64,000 nucleotides of DNA from Marinoscillum luteum (GTDB lineage: Bacteria > Bacteroidota > Bacteroidia > Cytophagales > Cyclobacteriaceae). The stretch is taken from contig NZ_JBIPKE010000020.1 in NCBI RefSeq assembly GCF_044005705.1, forward strand, positions 1 through 64,000, written 5' to 3'. Below the pieces are notes generated by a model. That model was not told the DNA's origin. It was given only the letters and a program-made list of their open reading frames with translations, and ran no database searches. Below are positions 35,467 to 43,115 of this stretch, in pieces; position 1 is the first letter of the stretch; every line of letters begins with the position of its first letter. Both the position numbers and the translations under genes were made by a program.

Positions 35467-36315
35467 ATGTCTGATAACTATAACCAACTATATGAAGATT
35501 TAGAAGAAAAGCTTAGAATGATCGATTTGGAGGAAGATAACCTCCTCAAAAAATCTGAACAGAGCTTTCAAATGGTCCTGATTGCCATTAACCAGTTAAG
35601 GGAGGGCTTGACTAAAAACCCATTAGATTCTCAAGCTAGCGAAATCCTGTTTTTCAAGGAGATCAAACCGAAATTCGTTAGTAAGCTCATCTACCACCTC
35701 AGTGTATTCAATATTGAAACCAACAAACCCAACGGAGGGATCAAGGTAAGACGCAAGTACTATCAGAACGAGTTAGATAAGCTCAAACGGTACTTTGATA
35801 ACAACCTGGAGTTTTACCGCTATTACCGGACACACAGCAACTACCTGGACCACAAGTATTTTGTCCGTGGCAAGCAAGATATACGCTTAACCCTTGATTC
35901 ATTTTTTTTCGAGACCGATCCAAATTTCTCTACCAGCCATGATTTTAAAGTTTCCAACATCCTGGCCAATGATCTGCTCAACGTCTATTTGGAAGATGAA
36001 TTGAATAAGCTGGATATGAGGGACTTAAGCAACGGAAAATCACAAGTCGAACCGAAGGGGAAAATGGCATGGACAGACTCCAAAGTAGCTCTGATTGAGC
36101 TGATGTACGCCCTCCATGCCCGTGGGGTCTTTAACCATGGCAGAGCAGACTTGAAAGAAATTTCCAAATGTTTGGAAGACACATTTGGAGTAGATTTAGG
36201 GCAATACCACCGCACATTCCTCGAAATACGTATCAGAAAGACAGGAAGGACGAAATTCCTCGATTCCCTGCATGAAAGCCTTATCCGCAGAATGGATGAA
36301 GCTGATGAGAAATAG
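35467..36315 (+). CDS. rteC: RteC-family element regulator
   Basis: 282 residues. It matches RteC of Bacteroides conjugative transposons: FYRYYRTHSNYLDHKYFVRG and the DPNFSTSHDFKVSNILANDLLNVYLEDEL core, with a C-terminal helical region that ends in an RKTGRTKFLDSL stretch. In CTnDOT, RteC activates excision genes. Here no RteA/RteB or tet gene is nearby, so how it is induced is unclear. It marks the change from metal cargo to element backbone. Confidence 0.85.
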   Translation: MSDNYNQLYEDLEEKLRMIDLEEDNLLKKSEQSFQMVLIAINQLREGLTKNPLDSQASEILFFKEIKPKFVSKLIYHLSVFNIETNKPNGGIKVRRKYYQNELDKLKRYFDNNLEFYRYYRTHSNYLDHKYFVRGKQDIRLTLDSFFFETDPNFSTSHDFKVSNILANDLLNVYLEDELNKLDMRDLSNGKSQVEPKGKMAWTDSKVALIELMYALHARGVFNHGRADLKEISKCLEDTFGVDLGQYHRTFLEIRIRKTGRTKFLDSLHESLIRRMDEADEK

Positions 36316-36404
36316 CACAAAATCTTTCCCAACTTCGGTTTGCCTTGTGAATAAAACCCACTAAACGGGAACATCTTCGCTATTCAATCAACATTTGTTA
36401 AGAT

Positions 36405-36686
36405 ATGGCAGCAGAAGTTATTACTACGGATGACCTTCGTGAGTTCAAGATTGAACTCCTGGAAGATCTCAAAAGGCTACTCAAAGAACATTCCGGACAG
36501 CCAACCAAGAAATGGCTGAAATCCTATGAGGTTCGCAAGCTCCTGGGCATTTCGCCCGGCACATTGCAGAACCTACGGGTAAACGGCACATTACCTTTTA
36601 CCAAGATAGGAGGAGTGATCTATTATGACTATGCAGACATCCAAGGGATGCTCCAGTCCAATAAGTTTCAAAACCGCTTGAGGTAA
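36405..36686 (+). CDS. Small helix-turn-helix protein, excisionase-like
   Basis: 93 residues. A charged N-terminal helix is followed by a MerR/HTH_17-type domain: KKWLKSYEVRKLLGISPGTLQNLRVNGTLPFTKIGGVIYYDYADI. Such proteins in Bacteroidota elements act as excisionases or as control proteins of mobilisation genes. It precedes the replication-like gene by 16 bp, so they probably form one operon (36405-38113). Confidence 0.85.
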   Translation: MAAEVITTDDLREFKIELLEDLKRLLKEHSGQPTKKWLKSYEVRKLLGISPGTLQNLRVNGTLPFTKIGGVIYYDYADIQGMLQSNKFQNRLR

Positions 36687-36702
36687 AAGCACATGGCCGG
36701 GC

Positions 36703-37467
36703 ATGAACTACATCAAGCACCTTTCCGCAGCGTTCCAGCAGATGGATGCAGATACCAGGCTCACGCCCTACCACATCAGTTTGTATATGGCCTTGTTCAG
36801 GCGGTGGAATCTCAACTTTTTCAGGAACCCGATTTCTGTATCCCGGGACGAACTGATGAGGTTGTCAAAAATCGGTTCAGTGAACACCTACACCAAGTGT
36901 CTGAAGCAGTTGGATCAATACGGGTATGTCCGCTACGAACCGTCATACAATCCGCATCGGGGTAGCCTCATTTACCTGTACAGTTTTGATAAAGGTAGTG
37001 AGACAGGTGCTGATACAGGTAGTGAAATAGCCGTGAGACCTTATACAAACAATACAAACCCTTTAAACAATGAAAACGAAACAAACTTGGGTGAGCGAGC
37101 CAAAAATTTTGATAGAGGTTCAAATGCTAAGGAAATGAAGGAAAAAGAAAAGTTGCGGCAAAAGAAAAAGGAAGCTGCTGGCTATGGCCCGGACATTCCT
37201 CCCTTGGAAGCCCATGTGAAAATCTACTTTGACGAAAAAGGCTATCCGCCCGTGGAGGCCGAGAAGTTTTACAACTACTTCCAGAGCAATGGCTGGCTGG
37301 TAGGTGGCCGCTCCAAGATGAAGGACTGGAAAGCAGCCGCCCGCAACTGGATGCTGAACGCACAAAAATTCAATACCTATGCAAAAGATCAGCGAAACCA
37401 TCAGCCAGGTCCTAAACCCGGAAACCTCCACTCAGGAACCGGCAAGGACTATGGCGAGCCGCTCTAA
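36703..37467 (+). CDS. Winged-helix element replication/partner protein
   Basis: 254 residues. N-terminal winged-helix domain (about 20-100: LTPYHISLYMALFRRWN ... SRDELMRLSKIGSVNTYTKCLKQLDQYGYVRY), a charged linker, and a C-terminal segment of the DnaD/DnaT type (YFDEKGYPPVEAEKFYNYFQSNGWLVG). This layout is common in Bacteroidota elements upstream of a DnaC-like ATPase and suggests a primosome-loading pair for element replication. The assignment rests on pattern and context. It overlaps the ATPase gene by 17 bp. Confidence 0.7.
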   Translation: MNYIKHLSAAFQQMDADTRLTPYHISLYMALFRRWNLNFFRNPISVSRDELMRLSKIGSVNTYTKCLKQLDQYGYVRYEPSYNPHRGSLIYLYSFDKGSETGADTGSEIAVRPYTNNTNPLNNENETNLGERAKNFDRGSNAKEMKEKEKLRQKKKEAAGYGPDIPPLEAHVKIYFDEKGYPPVEAEKFYNYFQSNGWLVGGRSKMKDWKAAARNWMLNAQKFNTYAKDQRNHQPGPKPGNLHSGTGKDYGEPL

Positions 37468-38113
37468 GTCTCACTCAGAGAGTGTTCGAAGCAACGTCAT
37501 CCAGTTCGACAAATGCCTTGAATTCCTGGAGAAAGCAGGCAAAGCCTACACTAGTCCAAAATTCAGGATATGGAAGGAAGACCACTTGATTATATTCAAA
37601 CTTTTGGTCTACTTCTATCAGGACAAACCCAATGCTGAAAAGCACGGCATTGACCTCCACAAGGGCATCTTGCTGACTGGTCCGGTCGGTTGTGGCAAAA
37701 CCTCCCTGATGACCCTGCTTCGCTTCATGCTTGCACCCAAAGAACAGTACATCATCAAATCCGCTCGTGATATCACTCTGGAATTCATCCAGGACGGCTA
37801 TCCTGTTATCAACAAATACTCCAAAGCAGCCTTCCAGCAAACAAGCGGAGAGCTGATCCCTAAAGCCTATTGTTTTGATGACCTGGGAGTAGAGTCCAAC
37901 ATCAAATATTATGGAAACGAAACCAATGTGATGGCCGAGATCCTTCTAAGCCGCTACGATATGTTCATTGGTCGGCACATGCTCACTCATGCTACCACCA
38001 ATCTTTCCGCCAGTGAGATTGAGAACTGTTATGGGAATAGGGTAAGATCGAGGATGAGAGAAATGATGAATGTGATTGCTTTTGATAAAGAAGCGAAGGA
38101 TAAAAGGGTGTGA
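37451..38113 (+). CDS. DnaC/IstB-like ATPase
   Basis: 220 residues from the ATG at 37451; an earlier in-frame ATG at 37379 would overlap the previous gene by 89 bp. Walker A GPVGCGKTS is at about 77-85, Walker B AYCFDDLG at about 139, then a sensor region (HATTNLSASEIENCYGNRVRSRMREM) with an arginine finger typical of helicase loaders. It probably loads a helicase on element DNA with the upstream winged-helix protein. The stop is immediately followed by a duplicated repeat. Confidence 0.82.
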   Translation: MASRSKSHSESVRSNVIQFDKCLEFLEKAGKAYTSPKFRIWKEDHLIIFKLLVYFYQDKPNAEKHGIDLHKGILLTGPVGCGKTSLMTLLRFMLAPKEQYIIKSARDITLEFIQDGYPVINKYSKAAFQQTSGELIPKAYCFDDLGVESNIKYYGNETNVMAEILLSRYDMFIGRHMLTHATTNLSASEIENCYGNRVRSRMREMMNVIAFDKEAKDKRV

Positions 38114-38229
38114 CATGTCCCAGCGTGGTACATGTGCAGGTTTTCATGTCCTATTCTTAAGGTTTTTGTCTCATGTCCCATCATGGTACATATAACTTGT
38201 TTCATGTCCCAATTTTCGTATTTTTGTCT
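38114..38229 (+). repeat. Tandem 58-bp duplication with operator-like palindromes
   Basis: Two head-to-tail copies, 38114-38171 and 38172-38229, about 70% identical by eye. Each has two CATGTCC boxes 31 bp apart (at 38114, 38145, 38172 and 38203). Each also has a dyad ATGTCCCA-N3-TGGTACAT with one mismatch (38115-38133 and 38173-38191). The block starts directly after the ATPase stop and ends 15 bp before the Fic gene. The second copy holds a good promoter; the first has only a degenerate one. It looks like a duplicated operator rather than a replication iteron. Confidence 0.75.
38197..38226 (+). promoter_or_regulatory. Promoter of the Fic operon
   Basis: TTG at 38197-38199, spacer of 19 bp, and a perfect -7 box TATTTTTG at 38219-38226. 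Transcription would start near 38233, giving a leader of about a dozen bases. A palindrome (38173-38191) lies just upstream and a CATGTCCC box (38203-38210) lies inside the spacer, so a bound protein would block polymerase. Confidence 0.7.
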
Positions 38230-38244
38230 CACGTAATTATAGGA

Positions 38245-39339
38245 ATGAAGAATATTGATCCCTCACAGCCTTTCAATGATTTGCCTCTTTTACCTCCTCC
38301 GGTGGAAAAAGTGGAGACTATCGAAATCCTCAAACAGGAAAGTAAAGCTGCTGTTGCCCTTGCAGAGCTGAAGGGATTGGCAAGAACCTTACCCAATCAG
38401 GGTATTTTGATCAATGCCATTGTACTCAAAGAAGCACAGGCCAGTTCAGAGGTGGAGAATATTATTACTACACATGACAAGCTCTACCAGGCTTTGGCGG
38501 CCAAGTCAATGACAATTGATCCTTCGACAAAGGAAGTCCTACGATACAGGGAAGCCCTGCTCTATGGCTTTGAAGAGATTAAAAAGAAAGGCTTCCTAAA
38601 CACCAATGGTATTGTCCGGATTCAATCCATATTGGAAGAGAATGAGGCCGGAATTAGACAACTACCTGGTACTTCCCTAAAAAACGATCTGACGGGTAAA
38701 ACCATCTATACACCACCGGACGATAAAGAAACAATAGTCAGACTGATGAAAAATCTGGAAGACTTTATCAATGATGAACCCGATAGAATGTCTCCCCTGA
38801 TCAGGATGGCCATACAACACTACCAGTTTGAGAGCATCCATCCATTCTATGATGGAAATGGCCGGACGGGCAGGATTATTAACGTGCTTTACCTCATCCT
38901 TCACAATCTGTTGGAAATACCCATGCTGTACCTCAGTGGCTACATTATAGGCCACAAAGGAGCTTACTACAAATTGCTACAAGAGGTGAGGACTAAAGAC
39001 AATTGGGAAGGTTGGATATTGTTTATGCTTAAGGCCATTGAGGATACTGCGACAAAGGCCATTTCCCAGATCCATGGGATCAACAGCATCTTCAATGAGA
39101 TCCAGGATAAGGTAAAAAATGAAGCCCCGAAAATTTACTCGAAAGACTTGATCGAACAATTGTTTGTTCACCCCTATACCAAAATAGAATATATCTCTAA
39201 TGGGCTGGGCGTAGAAAGAAAAGCCGCTTCCAGGTACTTAAAGACTTTGGAATCCATTGGAATCCTAAAACTCGAACCTATCGGGAAAGAGAATATTTTC
39301 ATCAACCAGCAATTGTACCAACTACTGAAGCAAAGTTAG
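38245..39339 (+). CDS. Fic-domain AMPylase-type protein with C-terminal winged helix
   Basis: 364 residues from the ATG at 38245, chosen because it follows a strong promoter; an upstream in-frame ATG lies inside the repeat. N-terminal Fic_N-like region with an inhibitory motif S67-x3-E71-N72, so activity is likely self-restrained. The catalytic motif HPFYDGNGRTGR begins at H199 and is intact. The last 75 residues form a winged helix (YISNGLGVERKAASRYLKTLESIGIL), which could bind the repeats upstream. Fic enzymes transfer AMP or other groups to protein hydroxyls. Three bases separate it from the HNH gene. Confidence 0.9.
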   Translation: MKNIDPSQPFNDLPLLPPPVEKVETIEILKQESKAAVALAELKGLARTLPNQGILINAIVLKEAQASSEVENIITTHDKLYQALAAKSMTIDPSTKEVLRYREALLYGFEEIKKKGFLNTNGIVRIQSILEENEAGIRQLPGTSLKNDLTGKTIYTPPDDKETIVRLMKNLEDFINDEPDRMSPLIRMAIQHYQFESIHPFYDGNGRTGRIINVLYLILHNLLEIPMLYLSGYIIGHKGAYYKLLQEVRTKDNWEGWILFMLKAIEDTATKAISQIHGINSIFNEIQDKVKNEAPKIYSKDLIEQLFVHPYTKIEYISNGLGVERKAASRYLKTLESIGILKLEPIGKENIFINQQLYQLLKQS

Positions 39340-39342
39340 ACC

Positions 39343-40023
39343 ATGGCCAAAGCTCGAAAATCCATACCCCAAAAAACGAAATCTCTTTTACAGCAAGAGA
39401 TTAACTCCCAGTGCCCAATCTGTGATGATCAGAATGTAGATCATTTTGAAATTCATCATATTGACGAAATTCCCGAAAACAATTCCCCTGACAACCTTTT
39501 GATGCTTTGCCCGATTTGCCATTCCAAGATTACAAAAGGTGATATTAGTGAGGAGGAGGTCAAACAAATCAAGAACTATCTTATGATTAAAGCTAAAGGC
39601 AAATCCAGTGCAAAGTCATCAAATACCATCAACATCAAAGGCAATGTGTCCAACTCTACAGTGGCCAATTCGATCAGTGCACAGACCATTGTTTATAAAT
39701 CCAGAAGCAAACCAAAGATGGAATTCGCTGATGGTGCCATAGGTAAAAAAGCGGAATTGAAAAACTATGTGAAGCATCTGATAGATCGATATAACGAATA
39801 CAAGGAAGGCGATGTTGGTAAATCCAAAATGAACTATGCTGCCATTTGGGGCATCATCAAAAAGGAATTTAAAGCCAGTGCCTACCAAGTCCCAGAAGCC
39901 CAGTTTGAGGCTCTATGTTTGTTCCTCCAGCATCGCATCGACAATACAAAGCAAGGCAGGATCAACAGAGGGAAAGGCTTTAAGAACTATTCAACATTTG
40001 ATGAAATCTATGGTGGAGAGTAA
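39343..40023 (+). CDS. HNH-endonuclease-like protein
   Basis: 226 residues. The N-terminal HNH/zinc domain shows C24-x2-C27, H38-H39-I-D, N51 and C56-x2-C59-H60, the full pattern of an HNH nuclease with a structural zinc. A low-complexity linker (about 85-120) with NIKGNVSNSTVANSIS, typical of beta-rich repeats in toxin- and defence-associated proteins, leads to a C-terminal alpha-helical domain (about 130-226: NYAAIWGIIKKEF ... RINRGKGFKNYSTFDEI). The nuclease fold is confident; target is unknown. Its end overlaps the next gene. Confidence 0.8.
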   Translation: MAKARKSIPQKTKSLLQQEINSQCPICDDQNVDHFEIHHIDEIPENNSPDNLLMLCPICHSKITKGDISEEEVKQIKNYLMIKAKGKSSAKSSNTINIKGNVSNSTVANSISAQTIVYKSRSKPKMEFADGAIGKKAELKNYVKHLIDRYNEYKEGDVGKSKMNYAAIWGIIKKEFKASAYQVPEAQFEALCLFLQHRIDNTKQGRINRGKGFKNYSTFDEIYGGE

Positions 40024-40795
40024 GCAGAGCAATCTTGATTGGCTGAAAAAAAGATGCCCAATTCGTCCTAAAAAGTGGCATACTGAAAAGGTTCTCAGAA
40101 TAAATGAAATTGAGAACTATAGGTTCTATTCTCGGAATTCAACAAAGACTTACAGAGGAATCATTAGTCCGCTAGATATAAAAGGTATTCAATACGCCTA
40201 TGCTTATAACGATGAGAGTGATATTACCTGGATTGACTTATTGAACAATTTGAAAAGGTTTAAGGATATTCGTCATTCAAACATGACTCATGAAGAGTTG
40301 ATCGAGCACGCCCAAAGTGATTACAACGAATCCAGAACAGTTTCAAAGTTTGGCTCTCTTTATTTTACTACCACCGGCCAGCACAGAATGACTTTGTGCA
40401 AATTTCTCGATTTGGAAAAAGTTACAGTCCAGATTAACGAGTATACCTTTGATCAAGAAAAATTTAATGCCTATCAGGCTAGAAAGAAATTTGTAAAACA
40501 GCTGTTAGATAGAGGTCTAATTTCTGAGGAATTATTAGAATCAGAAATAATGAGTTTTGAACACGGCATAAGCCTGAATATCCGAGGAGTTTTCATCATG
40601 ATGGGAGACCAAATATTTGATGGGCTTATAAACCTTTACGATGGCCTTAGCACGAACAAAGTATTAATCACTTTTGAATCCTTGATTTATGGTAAGCCTT
40701 CTACTTTCAATAATGATGTCAGAAGCCAATCTGATTTACTTCAATTCAAGTACTTTTTAAGAAAGTGTAAAGCGGAATTACTGAGTGATGTCTAA
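40001..40795 (+). CDS. ParB/sulfiredoxin-like domain protein
   Basis: 264 residues from the ATG at 40001 (another at 40010). Either start overlaps the HNH gene end, so translation is coupled; reading is open further upstream but inside that gene. The central part has FTTTGQHRMTLCKFLDLEKVTVQI (about 124-147), which resembles the GxHR core of ParB/Srx nucleotide-hydrolysing domains. The C-terminal half is helical (NAYQARKKFVKQLLDRG) with no recognised motif. With Fic and HNH it makes a three-gene unit of unknown purpose, possibly anti-phage or element maintenance. Confidence 0.6.
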   Translation: MKSMVESKQSNLDWLKKRCPIRPKKWHTEKVLRINEIENYRFYSRNSTKTYRGIISPLDIKGIQYAYAYNDESDITWIDLLNNLKRFKDIRHSNMTHEELIEHAQSDYNESRTVSKFGSLYFTTTGQHRMTLCKFLDLEKVTVQINEYTFDQEKFNAYQARKKFVKQLLDRGLISEELLESEIMSFEHGISLNIRGVFIMMGDQIFDGLINLYDGLSTNKVLITFESLIYGKPSTFNNDVRSQSDLLQFKYFLRKCKAELLSDV

Positions 40796-41747
40796 CATAC
40801 ATCATGATCTCCTTCAAAGAGAAGCGAATTAAGGTCAATCCCTTACCGAAGATAGTCTCTCCCCACACCCCTGTGCCTCCAGCCTGCTCATTCCGCTGCG
40901 CTGCACTTACAAGCTTCCAGCACCGCACAGCAAGAGTAGCCCGTTATTCCATTCCACTTCGCTCCATTCCATACCGTGCCACACTTGCTTTTCCCAACCC
41001 TGACCCCACGCAGGAAAAGCGGTGTTCGTCTTCCGCCCTCGGCATAGCATCATGCCAGGCCACCACAGCCCATTTTTTTAAAGGGTCTATTTTCTAAGGT
41101 CAAAAAATAAGCTGTGTTGCCTTACAGGTCTCCGCTAAAGCTCCGAGCCTGTCATGCTGCTTGCAACTCGGTTGTCATCCTCACGGCAGCCTACTCTGTC
41201 TTTTTTGCCGCTTCTCTTCGTTTCGTTGCGCTTGCCAGGCTTTGCAGGAATTGTTTAATTGAAAGCGGTCTGCTTCAGCTTGGCAGTGCTCACTGCACTT
41301 CGTTCAGCCGCAAAAAATCCACCGGCTGCCCGTGTTTTTGCTCGCCTGCGGGTCGCTGCGGGCTGCAGGCTGTCATGCTTTTTGCACCAACGCTTGGTAT
41401 CCCACCACACAGGCAATCGCTTATACCTTCCCAACGCTCAAAGCAAAAAATCACGCCAGCCCTTGTGTAGTTCCGTTCCATTCCGGGCTTTTGTCGAAAG
41501 TCAAAATACAAAAGCCCTGCATTCCACTACACACATAGCCATCCCCCGCTGTTCGTTCCTCACAGCTTTCCGGTCTGGCCCCCTTGCTCCACTCGCAGGA
41601 CGGCTCGCAAGCCTCCGTTCGTTCCTCTCTCCGGCTGGCTTGGCCGTTCGTCCATTACGCTGCGCTCCACAGCCTCCGGCCAGCCGTTTTTGGTTTTCCT
41701 GCGTTCCCGCACTAAATTAAATCCCACAGTTAACCATTGCCACAGTT
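40796..41747 (+). other. Pyrimidine-biased region without supported genes
   Basis: About 950 bp with visibly more C and T on the plus strand and more GC than its neighbours. Short variants of CGTTCGTTCC, TCCGCTGCGCT and TTCCATTCC recur throughout. Open frames exist on both strands, but their translations are Ser/Pro/Cys/Arg-rich with no family resemblance, so I treat them as chance. It ends 1-2 bp before the next gene. It could be decayed DNA, a transfer- or replication-related site or a structured transcript. Confidence 0.5.
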
Positions 41748-42365
41748 ATGAATTGTAGAACCAGAAAAAGAAAGGAAGAGCTCAACCGAAAATTTTATAT
41801 TCAACCCGTTAACTACTTGAAACTTCTTAATGGTCAACACAAACAAGGCTGTTGCGGGTCTTTGGATGATAAATACTACATCTTTTCATATAGACCCAGG
41901 GGAGATTATAACGCTCAATCGAAATATTTTTTTGTCGGTACTCATTGTGCCAACGAATTCCTTGATATTATCAAACACAATCCCCTTCCACTTTTTAATC
42001 CTTTGATACATGAACAGGGGAATTATGTACCCGGGGATGGGAATTCTTCAGGATCCAAAGACAAAGCACCAATTCATCCCTTCAATCGGGAGCTACTTAC
42101 CGCAATTAATATGCTTTGTATTTCATGGGATATTATTCCAGAGTCAGGACTCGAAAGCATCATCAAATTCACTAATAATAAGTCAACTGATCCTAATCTC
42201 AATGGGATCGAGTGGTTCAATAAGATTGTCGCAAAGGATGCCAGAAAAAGAACCCTTAGACAAATGATCGATGAGTTAAGAGAAACCAATGACATAAAAG
42301 AGATGAGATTCGATCTGATGAACCAATACCTTAATGAGAAGGGATTCGAAAATTACATCCGATAA
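41748..42365 (+). CDS. Hypothetical protein of the element backbone
   Basis: 205 residues, soluble, Asn/Lys-rich. The N-terminal part has GCCGSLDDKYYIFSYRP and YFFVGTHCANEFL, with three cysteines and a His that could form a metal site. The C-terminal half is helical (ARKRTLRQMIDELRETNDIKEMR). It starts directly after the pyrimidine-biased region. No family is recognised. Codon content and composition look like a real gene and like nearby AT-rich element genes. Confidence 0.65.
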   Translation: MNCRTRKRKEELNRKFYIQPVNYLKLLNGQHKQGCCGSLDDKYYIFSYRPRGDYNAQSKYFFVGTHCANEFLDIIKHNPLPLFNPLIHEQGNYVPGDGNSSGSKDKAPIHPFNRELLTAINMLCISWDIIPESGLESIIKFTNNKSTDPNLNGIEWFNKIVAKDARKRTLRQMIDELRETNDIKEMRFDLMNQYLNEKGFENYIR

Positions 42366-42434
42366 CCAATTAGAACAAAACAAAGAGTGCAGCTAAGTTA
42401 GGCGGGCCCCACAAGGCCAACCCTGATCAGGACC

Positions 42435-42514
42435 GTCAAGGTCAAGCCCTGCGGGTTTTTAAAAAAATCTCCACCCGCCAACTGGCGGGTAGTATTTTTC
42501 CAAAAAACCTTGAC
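42435..42514. repeat. Nested inverted repeats, possible oriT or terminator region
   Basis: Outer arms GTCAAGGT (42435-42442) and ACCTTGAC (42507-42514) enclose an inner perfect hairpin ACCCGCCA (42473-42480) and TGGCGGGT (42483-42490). The inner stem is GC-rich and flanked by A/T runs on both sides. This nested layout in a gene-free gap is like origins of transfer, but no relaxase gene is nearby; the inner stem alone could also terminate transcription. Confidence 0.5.
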
Positions 42515-42543
42515 TGCCCTGTCCATGCCCACCTGACCAAAGG

Positions 42544-42583
42544 CTTTCTCTTTTCTTTTTTTCCCTTTTTTCTTTTCTCTTTT
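42544..42583. repeat. Homopyrimidine mirror repeat
   Basis: Forty consecutive pyrimidines on the plus strand arranged as a near-perfect mirror about a central CCC (42563-42565). Reading outward, both sides give T6-7, C, T4, C, T, C, T3 or more; the only difference is one extra T on the left. Mirror-symmetric homopyrimidine tracts of this length can form intramolecular triplex (H-DNA). It lies 46 bp before the next gene and 29 bp after the nested inverted repeats. Confidence 0.75.
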
Positions 42584-42629
42584 GAAATGTGTGCGAAGCG
42601 GAGCGAGCTAAACTTTAAATGCTCGTACT

Positions 42630-43052
42630 ATGCACAATTTCCAGATGAAAACTTACAGGGATGGACTAACCACGGTAAAGCCTCACTTTTTCATGCTTTC
42701 CAAAGGACTGAATGCGGGAAAGCCGCTCGAAACCCCTTGTCCCAATTGCTTCACCATCACCACAGAATCGGAGGAGGCACGGAACTTTTATTTCTGGCTC
42801 TCTTACGGTCTTTGGCAGGCACAGGCGTTTATGCCACACCTGACCGGTTCTGTTGTCCCATTCATCAGGATAGGTGATGCCAGAGCGGTATTGCTGGCAG
42901 GGCAGGAAAAGGCCTTGAAAGACCGTAGGAAGTACCTAAAGTCATTGGCACTCCTTCAGGACTTTGAGAAGAAAGCTAAGATCCTGCAAAAGCAGGTAGA
43001 GCTGGTAAAGCAGGTCAAGAGAGCCATCATGTTTCAGATACTCCTGGAATGA
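42630..43052 (+). CDS. DUF6943-like element protein
   Basis: 140 residues (alternative ATG at 42645). KPHFFMLSKGLNAGKPLETPCPNCF is followed in outline by FYFWLSYGLWQAQAF and GSVVPFIRIGDARAV, then a basic coiled-coil C-terminus (LLQDFEKKAKILQKQVELVKQVKRAI). The first part resembles DUF6943, an uncharacterised family frequent in Bacteroidota mobile elements. A CPNC pair may bind zinc. It is followed immediately by a terminator. Confidence 0.72.
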   Translation: MHNFQMKTYRDGLTTVKPHFFMLSKGLNAGKPLETPCPNCFTITTESEEARNFYFWLSYGLWQAQAFMPHLTGSVVPFIRIGDARAVLLAGQEKALKDRRKYLKSLALLQDFEKKAKILQKQVELVKQVKRAIMFQILLE

Positions 43053-43053
43053 A

Positions 43054-43078
43054 AAAAGGCCCCATGAGGAGGCCTTTT
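43054..43078 (+). terminator. Rho-independent terminator
   Basis: AAAAGGCC (43054-43061) and GGCCTTTT (43071-43078) form a stem with a 9-nt loop, with A- and T-runs on either side, so it can work in both directions. It separates the plus-strand element genes from the minus-strand cluster. Confidence 0.85.
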
Positions 43079-43115
43079 CATTGAGAGGAACACAAACTTT
43101 CCCGACTTGCGGGAA

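Larger units (their letters stand above)
4..43080. mobile_element. Putative integrated metal-resistance element (ICE/IME-like)
   Basis: This is an inferred span. It runs from an IntDOT-type integrase at the left edge, through about 34 kb of metal-resistance cargo, to element-type backbone genes (RteC, HTH, replication-like protein, DnaC-like ATPase, two hypothetical genes). No relaxase, coupling protein or tra genes are visible, so it is not a complete conjugative element as seen here. The left attachment site lies outside the window, so att repeats cannot be compared. The right limit is uncertain: the terminator near 43,078 is a convenient edge, but the 43.1-45.4 kb cluster could also belong to it. 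Confidence 0.5.

Noticed and set aside
36693..36965. 90-codon frame overlapping the winged-helix gene start
   Set aside because: It is out of frame with the supported gene and lacks a domain pattern.
38114..38229. CRISPR-like repeat array
   Set aside because: There are only two head-to-tail 58-bp copies without spacers, and no cas genes.
40804..41720. Several open frames of 68-153 codons in the pyrimidine-biased region
   Set aside because: Their translations are Ser/Pro/Cys/Arg-rich, overlap each other in different frames and show no motif, as expected of C/T-rich DNA with few stops.
42587..42877. 96-codon frame overlapping the DUF6943-like gene
   Set aside because: The alternative frame at 42630 has conserved motifs; this one does not.
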